62,000 bases of DNA from Mesostigma viride (Eukaryota > Streptophyta > Mesostigmatophyceae > Mesostigmatales > Mesostigmataceae). The number at the start of each line of letters is the position of its first letter. Position 1 is the first letter of the stretch. Shown piece after piece: positions 51,869-62,000 of this stretch. The DNA lies in the NCBI GenBank assembly GCA_009746045.1, contig RPFO01000310.1, forward strand, positions 628,234 through 690,233. The letters run 5' to 3'. The position numbers and the translations under genes are program-made. The notes under the pieces are model-generated. The model did not search any database. It saw only the letters and a list, made by a program, of their open reading frames with translations, and had not been told where the DNA came from.

Positions 51869-54800
51869 GTCAGTTCAGGTTTTAGTGGTCTACTGGCTGT
51901 GGTTTCCCCCAATTGTTACGCAAAGTCGAAGGATTGCAATGCGCACAATCGTTGAGCAGAAACTAGAGAGCATGCCTGCCCACGCTTTCCCCCCACTTGC
52001 ATGCCGCTGTAATCAAGGTTTGCTTGCAAACAATATTGAAGGCTGCTGGCCAGATGAATGCTACGGACCCAGACGCTAAATAGGGTTTTTCAACGAATGA
52101 CCATTGCAAGAGTTTATGTAGCTGTTTGTCTGTGTCGTCTGACAGCGCCCAATCATCCACAGATAGCTCCCCACCCTTGAATAGTCCTCTTTCTAATTAC
52201 AGATACCTGGGAAGGATGAGCAGCTCATCGTGAGCAGCTCAGATATCGGCTCATTTTTAAAAGCTTGCGATCTATGTCACCTGCCCAGTGGACTCTTGTT
52301 TGTTTGGTGCATCGTCGCATTACTAAGGTCGACCTTGGCTGTCATTGAGCCATGCTGTTGAGGTCATGCCATGCAGGACAGCACCACGCACCGTGTCTGC
52401 CAGTACAAACTCATTTTTTGCCGGCCTTGTATTCCTGTTTGCATTGTATCCCACTAATCCCAGTAACGCTTCGATTAGAATTTTGCCCAGAACAGCCGCT
52501 TGCTTGAGCCCATGTGCAGGGCAGACACCTGTCGGTATCCTAGTGCAAACATAAACGGGTCTTTCCCAATCCTTTTTGTTGGCGGCACTCCGATCACGCA
52601 TTCCAACCGCATCCCATCCCCTTCCACTGCGCACACTTTTACTTGCCCTTTGCTCCTCTTCTCTGTTATCTGAGTCAAGCTCTGCTGTGCTCACGTGTTG
52701 TGCGTTCCAGCATCGGTGTGGGTAGTAATTCTGAGTACGAGGGGAAGCTAGGCAGTTATCATTATGCTAGTAGTATGCTACAGCTACTTAGATTAAGGAG
52801 GTCATTATCTCAAGAGTGTATTGAGTAGCCAGGCAGCTACCAGGAATCATGCGGTCCACGTGGGTAACGGCTCATGCATCGTTAAGCAAGTATGCTTGGT
52901 TACTGTGAACGGTGACATGACAGTGTGTGTACTTTCTGGGTTGTGCACGGTTGGGATATCATGTCGCTGCTACCCCTGGCTGCTGTCTTCAGGGTGGGAA
53001 CACCCCGCTGCATGATGCATCACGGAAAGGTCATCTGGAGGTTGTCCGGCTTCTCATAGCAAGCGGCGCGGATGTGAACGCAAAGACCACCATGCGGGTA
53101 AGGGCTCATCCATCGCTGAGCAAGTATGCTTGGTTATTGCGGACGGCGACATCACATTGTGCTCTGTCTGGGTTGTGTGCACGGCAGCAATGTCACGACC
53201 GCTATCTATGGCTGCTGCCCTCAGTATGGGTACACCCCACTGCATCGTGCATCAAGGAAAGGCCATCTGGAGGTTGTTCGGCATCTCATCGCAAGTGGCG
53301 CGGATGTGGACGCTAAGAAGGTTAGGGACCACAGAGGATTTTTTCCCGATTGATTGTGAGCAAAGTTTCTTTATCGTTGTGTAGCAACTAAGCCACATGA
53401 TGCCGATACTCTACGTGGGGAAGGAAGATGGGGCGACGGACTTTTACCACGCTGTCTAATTCATCCCCAGGGTTGAACATAGCCGGCGTTGAGATAGCTG
53501 CCCGCATGAGCCAACGCTTGTGGCCAACGCTTGTGGCCAACGCTTGTGGCCAGAGGAACACGATGGGGCCAGTAACATGACAGGATCAGAAGACTGTGCG
53601 GTGATGATCGCGGCAACGGCGAGAAAAGTTTCTTAGCTTGAGAGTGGTCGAAGGAGAAGAAGCTGTATCGCTCTTGTGCATATCCTTTGGCCTGCTATCT
53701 CTGACATCCCTGACTCCTTACTGCCCTTAAACATGAGGAAAAACATGATGTTTCTGTGTATTTGGGCACATGCTTGTATCCCTCTTCTTGTCATGCCGTG
53801 GGATGTCTCCTCCCAGCCATGTGCATGCGCAGTTCCCGAACGCCTGCGAAGCTTTTGTCCCCGAGTGCGAAAGACATGCGCTTAGTGGGCTATTGTCCTG
53901 GGGTCCATCTCTGCATTTTGGACCTTCCCTATGGCTTGGCACGGCAGGTAGTGATTAGTGGGAGAGATCCATCCACGTCTCCACTGTCCCGGGGCCCGCT
54001 GTCACAGCCAGATCCCAGCAGGCTGTGGGTGGTAGCCGTGAACACGATATGGCATGGAATGGCAGGCGTGGCTTGGCTTCTTGCACTGGCCAGGAGGCCA
54101 GCTTGTCATGATGGTGGCAGTGGCAGTGTTCAGGTACAATGGCGGTGTTGATTGGTGCAGGATCCCTTTTAGCTGCAGAGCACGCCGGGGTCCTGTGAAT
54201 GCTGACAGGTCCATGTGTTGCGTGGCTGTTGTCATGCGCCTGGGTTGTCACGGGACTTCTGTGGCTGCTGCACTCTCAGGATGGGGATACCCCGCTGCAT
54301 GAGGCGTCAAAGAACGGCCATCTGGATGTCGTCCAGCATCTCATCGCCAGCGGCGCAGACGTGAACGCCAAGAGCGATGTCAGTTTCTGGCTGCACATAT
54401 GCCAGTGGACAAAGCAGATGTGCTGTTACTTAATAGTCTCATAGCCCTGGAGCAACGCAACTGCCCTCTCGAGCAACGCACTGACAGCGGGGTGAAGAAT
54501 ATTGGAATGAGGCCAGGATGTCTGGTTTGTTTCCAGCATGTACGCCGTCGTAATCGGAGTTTAAGATAATTTGTCGAGGTTAACCTGTGTCATGCCTCCA
54601 TTCATGTGTCCACTGTCCCTGGGCAGGGTATCACAGCCAGATCTCAGGCTGTGGGTGGTAGTTGCGGGCATGACATGGCATGGAATGGCAGGCATGTCTT
54701 GGCTTCTTGCACTGGCCAGGAGGTCAGCTTGTCAAGATGGTGGCAGTGGCAGTGTTCAGGTACAATGGTTGTGTTGATTGGTGCGGGATCCTTTTAGCTG

Positions 54801-57800
54801 CAGGACACGGCGGCTTCCTGTGAATACTGACATATTCATGTGTTCTGTGGCTGTTGTCATGCGACTGGGTTGTCACGGGACTTGTGTGGCTGCTGCCTCC
54901 AGTATGGGAGTACCCCGCTGCATCGCGCATCATTTCAAGGCCATGTGGATGTCGTCCAGCATCTCATCGCCAGCGGTGCAGATGTGGAGGCCAAGAACAG
55001 GGTCAGTGATAACTCCATGCAGTGGGCAATGGCCGTGTGCGGTTCCATGATGGTCACGTAGCCCTTGAGCAACGCGATGACCGTGATTGGTGAGGATGAT
55101 TGGGATGTGAACAAGGTGTCTAGTTTGTATCCAGCATGTATGCCCTCGTAATCGGAGCTTCAGCTATATTTGTTGTCAAGACTAGCGCAAGTTGTGTGTA
55201 AACCAGCTGTACGTTTGCGTCAACGCTTTTGGATTTGGCCAGGCTGTCTAGTGCATCCCCAACTTGCGTGCCCCTGTAATCCAAGTGTTGAGAACTCTTC
55301 TTGTCAAGGTTCCCGTGATGAGCATGTGCCCGCATGCGCCAACGCCTGTGGTCAGAGAAAAAGCTATGGGACCTGATAAGAAGACGGGATCAAGAATGTG
55401 GTGGCGATCGTGGCAACAGAGGCGGCATTCTTTTCTAGCAGGACTCATCATTCTTATCTGCATTGCCTGGCCCTATAAGAACCTCGACGATATTACGTAA
55501 TACGCCGGCAAAGTTTCAAGATTTTTTGCCATTTTGCTGTGGCGAAAGATGTCTTATGGGGAAAGGCCGTGTGCCTTGAAGTGTGACAAAAGCAACTACA
55601 CCTAGCTAAGGTCGGCCTCTTTTCTGTTAGAGGGGGGGCTGACAGCAAGCCAGGGGGTACATACCTCTGGTTTGATGAACCTTCATCAATAGGGGCACCT
55701 ATGAACCTTCATATGAGGATGACATACCGAGCGGCGATTGCACAAGGAGCAAGGCAGCAAAAAGACCAGCGCGCGAGAAGGGAGCACCTGCACCGCTGTC
55801 GCTCATTCTAGCTACGCCTGTGACCTGGCTTGCGAAAGAAAAGCAACTCGCCAACTTGCTCTTCAAATGCACAAATCCCACCAGTTAGTGGGTGCAGTCG
55901 AGCAGGTCGTTGGGACCGATGACTGGGTGACAGATGCCAGTTTCTGGAGCTTTGCCCAGCTGAAGTCTGCAATACAGTTGCTTCAATGCCAATCACGTCT
56001 AGGTTGGCGATGTGCTGGAGGCGCGTGACACAAACAAAGCGTCAGTGGCAAAACTTCAATCCATATTGGAGGTTGCAGCGGTCGACGAGGAGTCGCCAAT
56101 CGTGTCTGCGCAGCGGAATACGGCTGAGACAAAGGAGAACGTCAAAGTCTCAGCAGGCCACAGGGGCTGTCTGACAGGAACCAAGGGAGAGGTTGGCCAC
56201 GTTTGTTGGGGTACCTCTGGAAGTGGGGAATATAAGGGCGAGGAGTGCGAGGAGGAGGTGCTCATGCCCAACAGATTCTTGCAAGGTTTGAAGGAAGCAT
56301 TTGGGGGGAGGGAGGAAGCCATAATCCAGCCAAAAGATTTGAAAGAGTTGGCGCTGCCAAGCCAAGCCAAGAGCGCGGATTGGAGACAAGAGCAGGTGTT
56401 GCCAGAAGTACTGGAGAGTGCCAGTGACAACGGAATGGCTATCCAGACGCGGGTCACGACAAGCAAGCCAGAAAACAGGCGGAACCTGGATTGCAGGAAA
56501 ACTGTCATGATCGTTGGACTTGCCAAGGATAGCCTTCTCAGAAAGCTGGGCCCTGCAGGCTGAAGCTGGGGACCTTCTGGGCTTGGAATACTTAGTGAGG
56601 GTGGTGGCGGCCTTGCTGCAGGTGGCGAGTCAGGGTGTGGGGGGTTGGAGGGTGGCAAGCCACCCAATCCTGCCACTCAAGGAGGAGGCTGCACCCTCCG
56701 CCTATCCGGCTATCGAGGCAGCCATGCAGGCTGCGATCACCCTTGGACAATCTCAGCGACGACCAGCGAAAGGGAAACATAGAATACCAGCATGGGGCCG
56801 CTCGCTTTTCCTGCTGCTGTAGTTAATTTAGCCTAAGTGCACCACGTGCGGCAGGGTGAGATTGGCACGCTGGCGACAGCATGGTACGCGCCACCACCGC
56901 GAGTATGCACAGAATGAAGGTAAAATGGCTTGATTGGCTGGGGTGTTTGGGGGCTGGCCCTTTTCTAGAGGAGTGCGCTTTAGGTGGAGGGACGAGGCCC
57001 GTGCGAGGGTCAAAAAGCACTGCACCTGGCTCAGTTCTTGCCACAAGCCAGGTGCAAACAGGTGCTGATGCAATACATGGGAAGCAGAATGAATACGTAC
57101 GGCAGACTCCGCGAGTGTGCCAAAGGCGGAGGTGGCAGGGAAGATGCGGCCACTCGACCTGCGGGCGAGCAGACGGGTCAGTTGTGCCAGCGAGGAAAAC
57201 TGCATCAAGCCAGCAGTCGCAGCGAGCACAAGGTACTGGGACGTGCCTAAGCTCTGCCGGGGATCAATGCCCCACGATGGAATGGGCAAGCTCATGGGCA
57301 GGGCGGTGGGCGTGGGCATGGTCACCTTCGGGGAGTAGCAGCCCAAGTGGGTGGATGGCTCCTTTGGGTGGCCAAGGGGCTGGGCGAGCAACAGTTCACA
57401 GTCAACAAGGAGCTGAGCAACCAGCTGTGGGTGGACCCTCCCAAGACCGTGCAAATTTCACCACCTGGGCATACTCGCGGTTGTCTACATCAAGGGCCGG
57501 TGCTACAGCGCAGAAAGTAAACCCGCGTTGTACCATTACTCCGTGGAGGTGCCTGAGTAATGGTGGGACTACCAAGGGCTACCTAGTGTGTGGTCTGCTA
57601 GTGTGGGCCTGTCGGGGCCAAGGCGAGGGTTTGGCGTGTGCTAGAAGTGCTGGCTATGGCGCATTCCCATGCGCCGGTGCTGGGATGGTCATACATGAGA
57701 TGGTGCTCTACGTGAGCAGTGCTTGGATCCGTGGGGCCAGGTAAGCTTCAGATTTAAGTGCTGGTAAGCTCACTGTGTTGCGTGACGAATGGGGCCAGCC

Positions 57801-60800
57801 AACACGCCTGGATGTTGAGTACAAGGAGGAGCCACGAGGGAGCTGCAGATTGACCTGGAAAATCCCCTAGCCCCCATGTAGTCTTTTACCATCGATTATT
57901 TAGTGGCCAGCAACGGGCACACCTGTGAGGTGGTTAGCCAGCTCTTCACGCGCACTTTCGAGGGAGGCTACCTTTCTTACAACCTTGTGGCCACCAATGA
58001 GAAGAAAAAGATGTCCCGCTTGGGTGGGAACGAGCTGGAGACCCTGGGGGTGGTGCACTGGCGGGATGGCATGCTGGAACCAACGGGGAAGCAGCTAATC
58101 GTGGAGGTTGCCCACACCCAAGCTACCCTCGAGGATGGGCTAAGGCTGTGGAGCTTGCTGCTAACTCGGGTTGGTAATTTTGGCTGCACATGCGTAGCCA
58201 CTGCTGCTTGTCTATCGGGCAGCGATGCTTCAAGTCTAACAGCCTGAAAGGGTGGGGCCAGCGGTCATGATCGCTATGGGCTTGGGTGAGGGAGGAGCTA
58301 GAGTGTGCCCTAGCATTGGCTTGTACACCGCCCGCATTGGTAAGTTTACTAAATAATTATGAGCTGGGCGCCGGCCAGCTGCAAACGATAAATAAAACAA
58401 AAGAATTTTAATTAACTAATTCCCGAGTGTACTGACCTGTAGTTTTTGAAGCTACCAAACAAATAAAGAAAGTGTAAATAAATTGTTTGACTGCCAAGAG
58501 CGCTTCTTTTGCGGTAAAAAACAAAGAAATATTAAATCTCTGGCTGAAAAATGTGCTTTTACTAGCCGTAAGAGCAGTGCATCCGGCTGGGTTGTACAAA
58601 ACAAACAAAGAATTATTAAATTTCGCAGCCGGTTTAACGGTTGTTCGGTAACCAAACAAACAAGCTAATAATTAATTAATTGGGCGGACACAGTAGCACT
58701 TTCAACCAATAAAACGCTAATGTTTAATTCCGAAGGGCCTTTTGGCTGAACTGAATTAAAACTACCAATGCGGGCGGTGTACGCTCAGAGGTGACAGGGG
58801 AGCGCCTTTGGCAAAGGAGGCCGAAGCTTCTGGTGCGACCACCTATGGACAGGGTGTCATCTGCGGTGCGATGGAGCCAGGTGGTGTGATGGAGCTGGCT
58901 CACGCACATGAGGCGCGGGGGGACTCAATCTTGCTTATACCAACCAAGCCCTTCACTGGCCCTAGATTATCGATGACGTGGGCACAACACGCTATTGCCA
59001 GCCAGACATGGCGGGTTGGGGCCCTCAAGAGGTACTGGCAGGATCCATGTATGGACATCAATGAGAAAAGGGCGTGGAGAGGAGTGCGTGCAGCCTGAAA
59101 AAGAGGAAATGGATGGTGAGATTCAGTTGGATTTTTTACGTCTGCAATGGGGTGTTTGGCTAAGGGGTGGTTGTCATACTTAAGCATCCTAAACAAGCAG
59201 AGCTTCAGGTTGTGTGTGCTTACCATGGCTTTCAGAAGCCAGTCCCAGTGGGTGCGAACGCAGAGCGCTCTTCAGCCAGACGATGGCATTTTCTTCAGAT
59301 AGTCCATGGAGGCCTTCCTGGCAGGCTGGTTTTGTGACCTGACTGCTGGACTTCTATTTTTTGTGAGTGGATTTGTGCTGCCTACCATCCCCGAGGCGGT
59401 CACGGTCGCACCATATGCCAGCATGCCAAGGTCTGGCTTCACCTGAACTACCCCGACGTTGTTTTACAACTGGGTACTGGCGGGCCGTATGCGTGCGGGG
59501 TGGCAGCGTTTCACTTTGGCTATCAGCCCTCCGCCTATGCCCTGGCACCTTTGCTATTCCACTGCCCTGTTGCTAATTTCGCATCAACATGCACATTTGA
59601 GTGCGTTGATTATTGTTGCTTTCCAGTAGTATGTACGCATTAGCAAGGCGCTCGGGCTGCAGGTTCGGGATGTGGCTTATCCTGGCCACCCCTTACCTGA
59701 GCCAGGGCATTGTCGGAGTAATTGTGCTCCGCAACCCCAAAATCTGTGCAGCGAGCGACCCATCACGTCCTCGGCTGGGACGCCATTTCTGTGTGGCTCC
59801 TGCGACGTCTGGCGGCCGGCCAGCCCCCTGATGCACTTCTTTTTCGGGGCTTGACGTATAGCCAGGCTAGGCAGCAGTGGGAGGCATTGCAGATCCGCTT
59901 GGGCATTCAGGGCATGTTTTGTTTTCACGGCCCCGGCATGGGGGGGGCCACCCACGACGCCATCGCAGGGCTTTCGCCGGAGGCCGTGCAGCTGCACTGC
60001 CGGTGGGCTTAATCGGCCCTTTTGGTCAGGCGCTCCATTGGCTTCCATGGTGGCCTGCTGGCCCGTGACATCGCCCTGGCCCTCTGGGCGCAGACCCGGA
60101 ATTTTCACCTTGTGTACTTCCGGCATCACGTCGGTGGCATTGTGTTTTGATGCATCGCTTTCGTCAGTCTTGACGCATTCAGTTTTCGTCACTCGTTTCT
60201 CGGACATCAACCGACCTCGCCCATGTGTTGTGGCTCAGGGGGGAAAGGGCTCAACTAACCCGAGGGTGAACCTGGGTTGGGACAAAGTTCCCCCCTAGCT
60301 AGTGTGGTAGTATTTGTCCTATTTGCATGTCGTACATTATTTCAGCTATAAGCCATGTTTACAAGGAGATGTGGGTAATGCAGGGGCACAGCTGCTGTGG
60401 GCTGGTCCTGCGAATTCACATAGTGCGCGCAGCCCAGCGCAGAGATGGCCGCGTGGTCATCTGGTACACAAGTCTGTGGTATTCCACAGTACAGAGCTAT
60501 CACACATATTGTAATAAACTTGATGTTTTATGATGATCCATGCAACGCAAAGCAAGTCCAGAAATGGATTGGGCGATGCTGTGTAATTGGTGTTTTTATC
60601 ATGCTTGGAGGTGCTAGTGATGCGGTGGAAATGGCGTTCTCGACCACACATGCAGATGCATCATCTTTATTTTTTCGATGTGGACAACCTGCTGCTTGCT
60701 TGGGCCACACTCTTGTGGTCTATCTGTGCATTACAAACTTTCCCTATGGTTTGGCACAGCAAGCAGCAATGGTTGGGATCACTTCATGCGTGTCTCCACT

Positions 60801-61184
60801 TTTCCTGGGTCCCAGGTGTCGCAGCCAGGTCTTGGAAGGTTGTGGGTGGTCCTTCTCAACAAGAGGGGGGACAGGCTGGCATGTCATCTGCAGCCGTTAG
60901 TGAAGGGGGTCTGTTTGACCAAACTGTGGCAGTGGCAGTCATCATGGACCGTGGTGGTGCTGATGGGCGCAGGATGATTACTGCTGCAAGAGCATAGCTG
61001 GTTTTCTTGATGCTGACGTATCTGAGCGCTAATTGGCTGATGTACACTGGGTTGTCATGTGACTTTTTATGGCTTGCGGATCCAGACAAAGCATACTCCA
61101 CTGCATTATGCATCAATGAGTGGGCAGCTGGATGTCGTCCAGCATCTTATCGCAATCGGCGCGGATGTGAACGCCAAGAACGAG
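51773..61184 (+). CDS. Gene 3: ankyrin-exon gene, incomplete in the window
   Basis: Recognised exons: 51773..51868, 52993..53097, 53225..53320, 54280..54378, 54903..55001 and 61086..61184, all phase 0. They give six ankyrin repeats, the longest array of the three genes. A tyrosine-recombinase element of about 4.7 kb lies between the fifth and sixth exons. The sequence after 61184 matches the intron after gene 1 exon 3, so the terminal ankyrin exon and the large kinase exon should follow at roughly 62.0 and 63.2 kb, outside the window. Whether the gene is functional cannot be judged. The inserted element lies in an intron and does not by itself destroy the frame. Confidence 0.7.
52993..53097 (+). 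CDS. Gene 3 ankyrin exon 2
   Basis: 105 bp between GTCTTCAG and GTAAGG. Codes GGNTPLHDASRKGHLEVV to SGADVNAKTTMR, two residues longer than the standard exon. Only 127 bp separate it from exon 3. Confidence 0.87.
53225..53320 (+). CDS. Gene 3 ankyrin exon 3
   Basis: 96 bp between GCCCTCAG and GTTAGG. Codes YGYTPLHRASRKGHLEVV to SGADVDAKK. Exons 2 and 3 and their leaders form a local tandem duplication of about 230 bp. Gene 2 has a single, decayed counterpart at 35490. Confidence 0.85.
54280..54378 (+). CDS. Gene 3 ankyrin exon 4
   Basis: 99 bp between CACTCTCAG and GTCAGT. Codes DGDTPLHEASKNGHLDVV to SGADVNAKSD. Confidence 0.92.
54903..55001 (+). CDS. Gene 3 ankyrin exon 5
   Basis: 99 bp between TGCCTCCAG and GTCAGT. 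Codes YGSTPLHRASFQGHVDVV to SGADVEAKNR. Confidence 0.92.
56012..56563 (+). pseudogene. Broken frame in the tyrosine-recombinase element, unknown
   Basis: 183 codons, rich in Glu, Lys, Ser and Ala (LEARDTNKASVAKLQSILE). The frame at 55738-56028 seems to lead into it across a shift near 56000 (QLKSAIQLLQCQSRLG). It could be a gag-like or other element protein. There is no recognised domain. Confidence 0.3.
57903..58247 (+). pseudogene. Broken frame in the inserted element, unknown
   Basis: About 110 codons, including VVSQLFTRTFEGGYLSY, GNELETLGVVHWRDGM and TGKQLIVEVAH. It has a protein-like composition but belongs to no family I recognise. A related upstream piece (LRDEWGQPTRLDVEYKEE, near 57775) may belong to the same protein. 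Confidence 0.3.
58380..58760. repeat. AT-rich island, possible small insertion
   Basis: The base composition drops sharply to AT-rich and is framed by TTAATTAACTAATT (near 58409) and TAATTAATTAATT (near 58669). It contains two copies of AACAAACAAAGAAT/AACAAAGAAATATTAAAT-type sequence. It could be a miniature element inside the larger one. No coding function seen. Confidence 0.4.
59640..60012 (+). pseudogene. Tyrosine recombinase, degenerate
   Basis: Pieces in shifted frames follow the catalytic domain of tyrosine recombinases found in algal mobile elements. They are ARRSGCRFGMW and DVAYPGHPLPEPG near 59650-59705 (the first-arginine region), SQGIVGVIVLRNPK near 59700, and WLLRRLAAGQPPDALLFRGL near 59800. 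At 59927-59998, FHGPGMGGATHDAIAGLSPE and VQLHCRW stand for the HxxR and following helix. The usual HGLRHGG is HGPGMGG because a base is missing before the CCGG and one G is added after it. Several frameshifts make it inactive. Confidence 0.65.
61086..61184 (+). CDS. Gene 3 ankyrin exon 6
   Basis: 99 bp between GGATCCAG and GTAAGT, the strongest donor of the set. Codes TKHTPLHYASMSGQLDVV to IGADVNAKNE. The intron sequence on both sides is of the gene 3/gene 1 type, so the gene continues to the right. Confidence 0.88.
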
Positions 61185-61937
61185 GTAAGTTAATGTTGTC
61201 ATGCCAGTGGCAAGTAGGTAATGTGTTGTTTCTAAAGGTCGCATAGCTTTTGAGCAAGGCAGCGCATACGCATATGTGTGATGCTCAAAGGATATCTAGA
61301 CAGCACACTTGCCAGGCATTCTCCGCATTTGCATGCTCTTAAATGGTACCGATCTGCCTATCGTTGCATAAATGATAGTCCCCAGTATAGCTTCAAATAA
61401 CTAGGCCGACAAGGTATGGGAGAGTTGCAAGCCCCGACTGTATATTCCAGGTTTGCTGGTAGCCGATACTCAATATATGCTTCACCCCAAAATGCTTCTT
61501 CACTTGTGGCGTACATTTCTTAAGGTATATATAATTTTTCATGACCCACAAGCCCTTCTAAGATTCCTTTGTAGCAATGGCGATGCAAGTGCCTGGGCAT
61601 CGTGGCTGGGTTCTAGTTCCAATTCATTCTGAGAGAATGCCATCAGCTTGATTGCTCATAAAAGTCGCAAGGTTTCTTTTATCTAAAAACATGCCAATCA
61701 CTCCCTTGACTTGCCCCCGTCCCTCCCCCTCCCCCCCCTCCCCCCCCTCCCCCCCCTCCCCATGTATGACATGCTTTCTTTTGTGTACTGTAGCGTAGGT
61801 GGCCCGAGGCCTTGGCATACTGTAGTGGGCACTTCAGTGCTAATGAAGAATTCAATCAAGATGGCAGGTTGTCAAGCAAGAATTTTAAACCCGCCCTTAG
61901 TTAAGCCTATTGGTCGCTTTGCTGGCTGGCTTATTGT

Positions 61938-61938
<1 letters not shown>
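61185..61938. other. Gene 3 intron sequence
   Basis: Matches 20350-21060 of gene 1 in order (TTGCCAGGCATT, TTTGCATGCTCTTAAATGG, CTTCACTTGTGGCGTACATTT). It contains a C-rich tract of CTCCCCCC units at about 61718-61760. There is no exon in this stretch. Confidence 0.7.

Positions 61939-62000
<62 letters not shown>
61939..62000. repeat. GGCT tetranucleotide microsatellite, cut by the window edge
   Basis: At least 15 copies of GGCT up to the last base. The full length is unknown. Confidence 0.97.

Larger units (their letters stand above)
55609..60293 (+). mobile_element. Degenerate tyrosine-recombinase element in gene 3 intron
   Basis: This stretch interrupts the intron sequence that is otherwise shared among the ankyrin exons. 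CCTAGCTA occurs at both edges (55601-55608 and 60294-60301), compatible with an 8-bp target duplication but possibly coincidental. No inverted termini were seen. Near the right end is a decayed tyrosine recombinase (59640-60012). Other broken frames (56012-56563, 56881-57744, 57903-58247, 58808-59098) match no family I recognise, and I see no reverse-transcriptase motif. It could be a DIRS-like retroelement, a Crypton-like element, or a composite of several insertions. The boundaries are uncertain. Confidence 0.5.

Overview
The window reads as nuclear DNA of a eukaryote, most likely a chlorophyte green alga. Supporting signs are intron-rich genes with GT..AG borders (donors mostly GTCAGT or GTAAGT), TGTAA-type polyadenylation signals after one reading frame, GC-rich codon thirds in the long exons, and many mini- and microsatellites and transposable elements. 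The species cannot be named from sequence alone. No bacterial operon, rRNA, tRNA or CRISPR array was recognised.

The backbone is a tandem array of about 17.5-kb units, each with the same order: a spacer of antisense non-LTR retrotransposon (LINE) remnants, a block of minisatellites, about 2 kb of conserved upstream DNA, an 82-bp minisatellite, then a plus-strand gene. Unit A covers about 4246-26450 (with an 8.3-kb transposon inserted at 4626-12891), unit B about 26700-43960, and unit C runs from about 44200 past the right edge. The gene is built from small symmetric phase-0 exons of 96-105 bp, each coding for exactly one ankyrin repeat, then a short terminal ankyrin exon, then one uninterrupted exon of about 3.4 kb. 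That exon encodes a coiled coil, a Ser/Thr-type protein kinase with intact catalytic motifs, a HECT-like ubiquitin-ligase domain without a recognisable catalytic cysteine, and a C-terminal RZ-type zinc finger. Genes 1 and 2 appear intact from their first recognised ankyrin exon onward. Gene 3 has at least six ankyrin exons, a degenerate tyrosine-recombinase element in an intron, and a 3' end beyond the window. The architecture suggests a receptor-like protein: a changeable ankyrin array for recognition, linked to phosphorylation and ubiquitin signalling. This function is inference.

Mobile elements are nested. A CACTA-like DNA transposon (4626-12891) has perfect 14-bp terminal inverted repeats and TCCTGA/TCAGGA subterminal repeats. 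It carries a frameshifted accessory reading frame (11247-12304) and is itself interrupted by a 5'-truncated LINE (5338-8520) with a perfect 13-bp target-site duplication. A degenerate tyrosine-recombinase element lies at about 55609-60293. A dispersed repeat family has copies at about 1260-2760 and 16850-18860, the second inside an intron of gene 1.

The leftmost 4.2 kb holds a GGATG satellite, degraded repeats and LINE debris, with no gene I could support. Between the units the sequence is mostly satellites whose copy numbers differ strongly between otherwise paralogous segments: 1/5/23 copies of an 85-bp unit, 3/6/1 of a 78-bp unit, 2/6/6 of an 82-bp unit, and about 131 versus 4 copies of TTGAG in units B and C.
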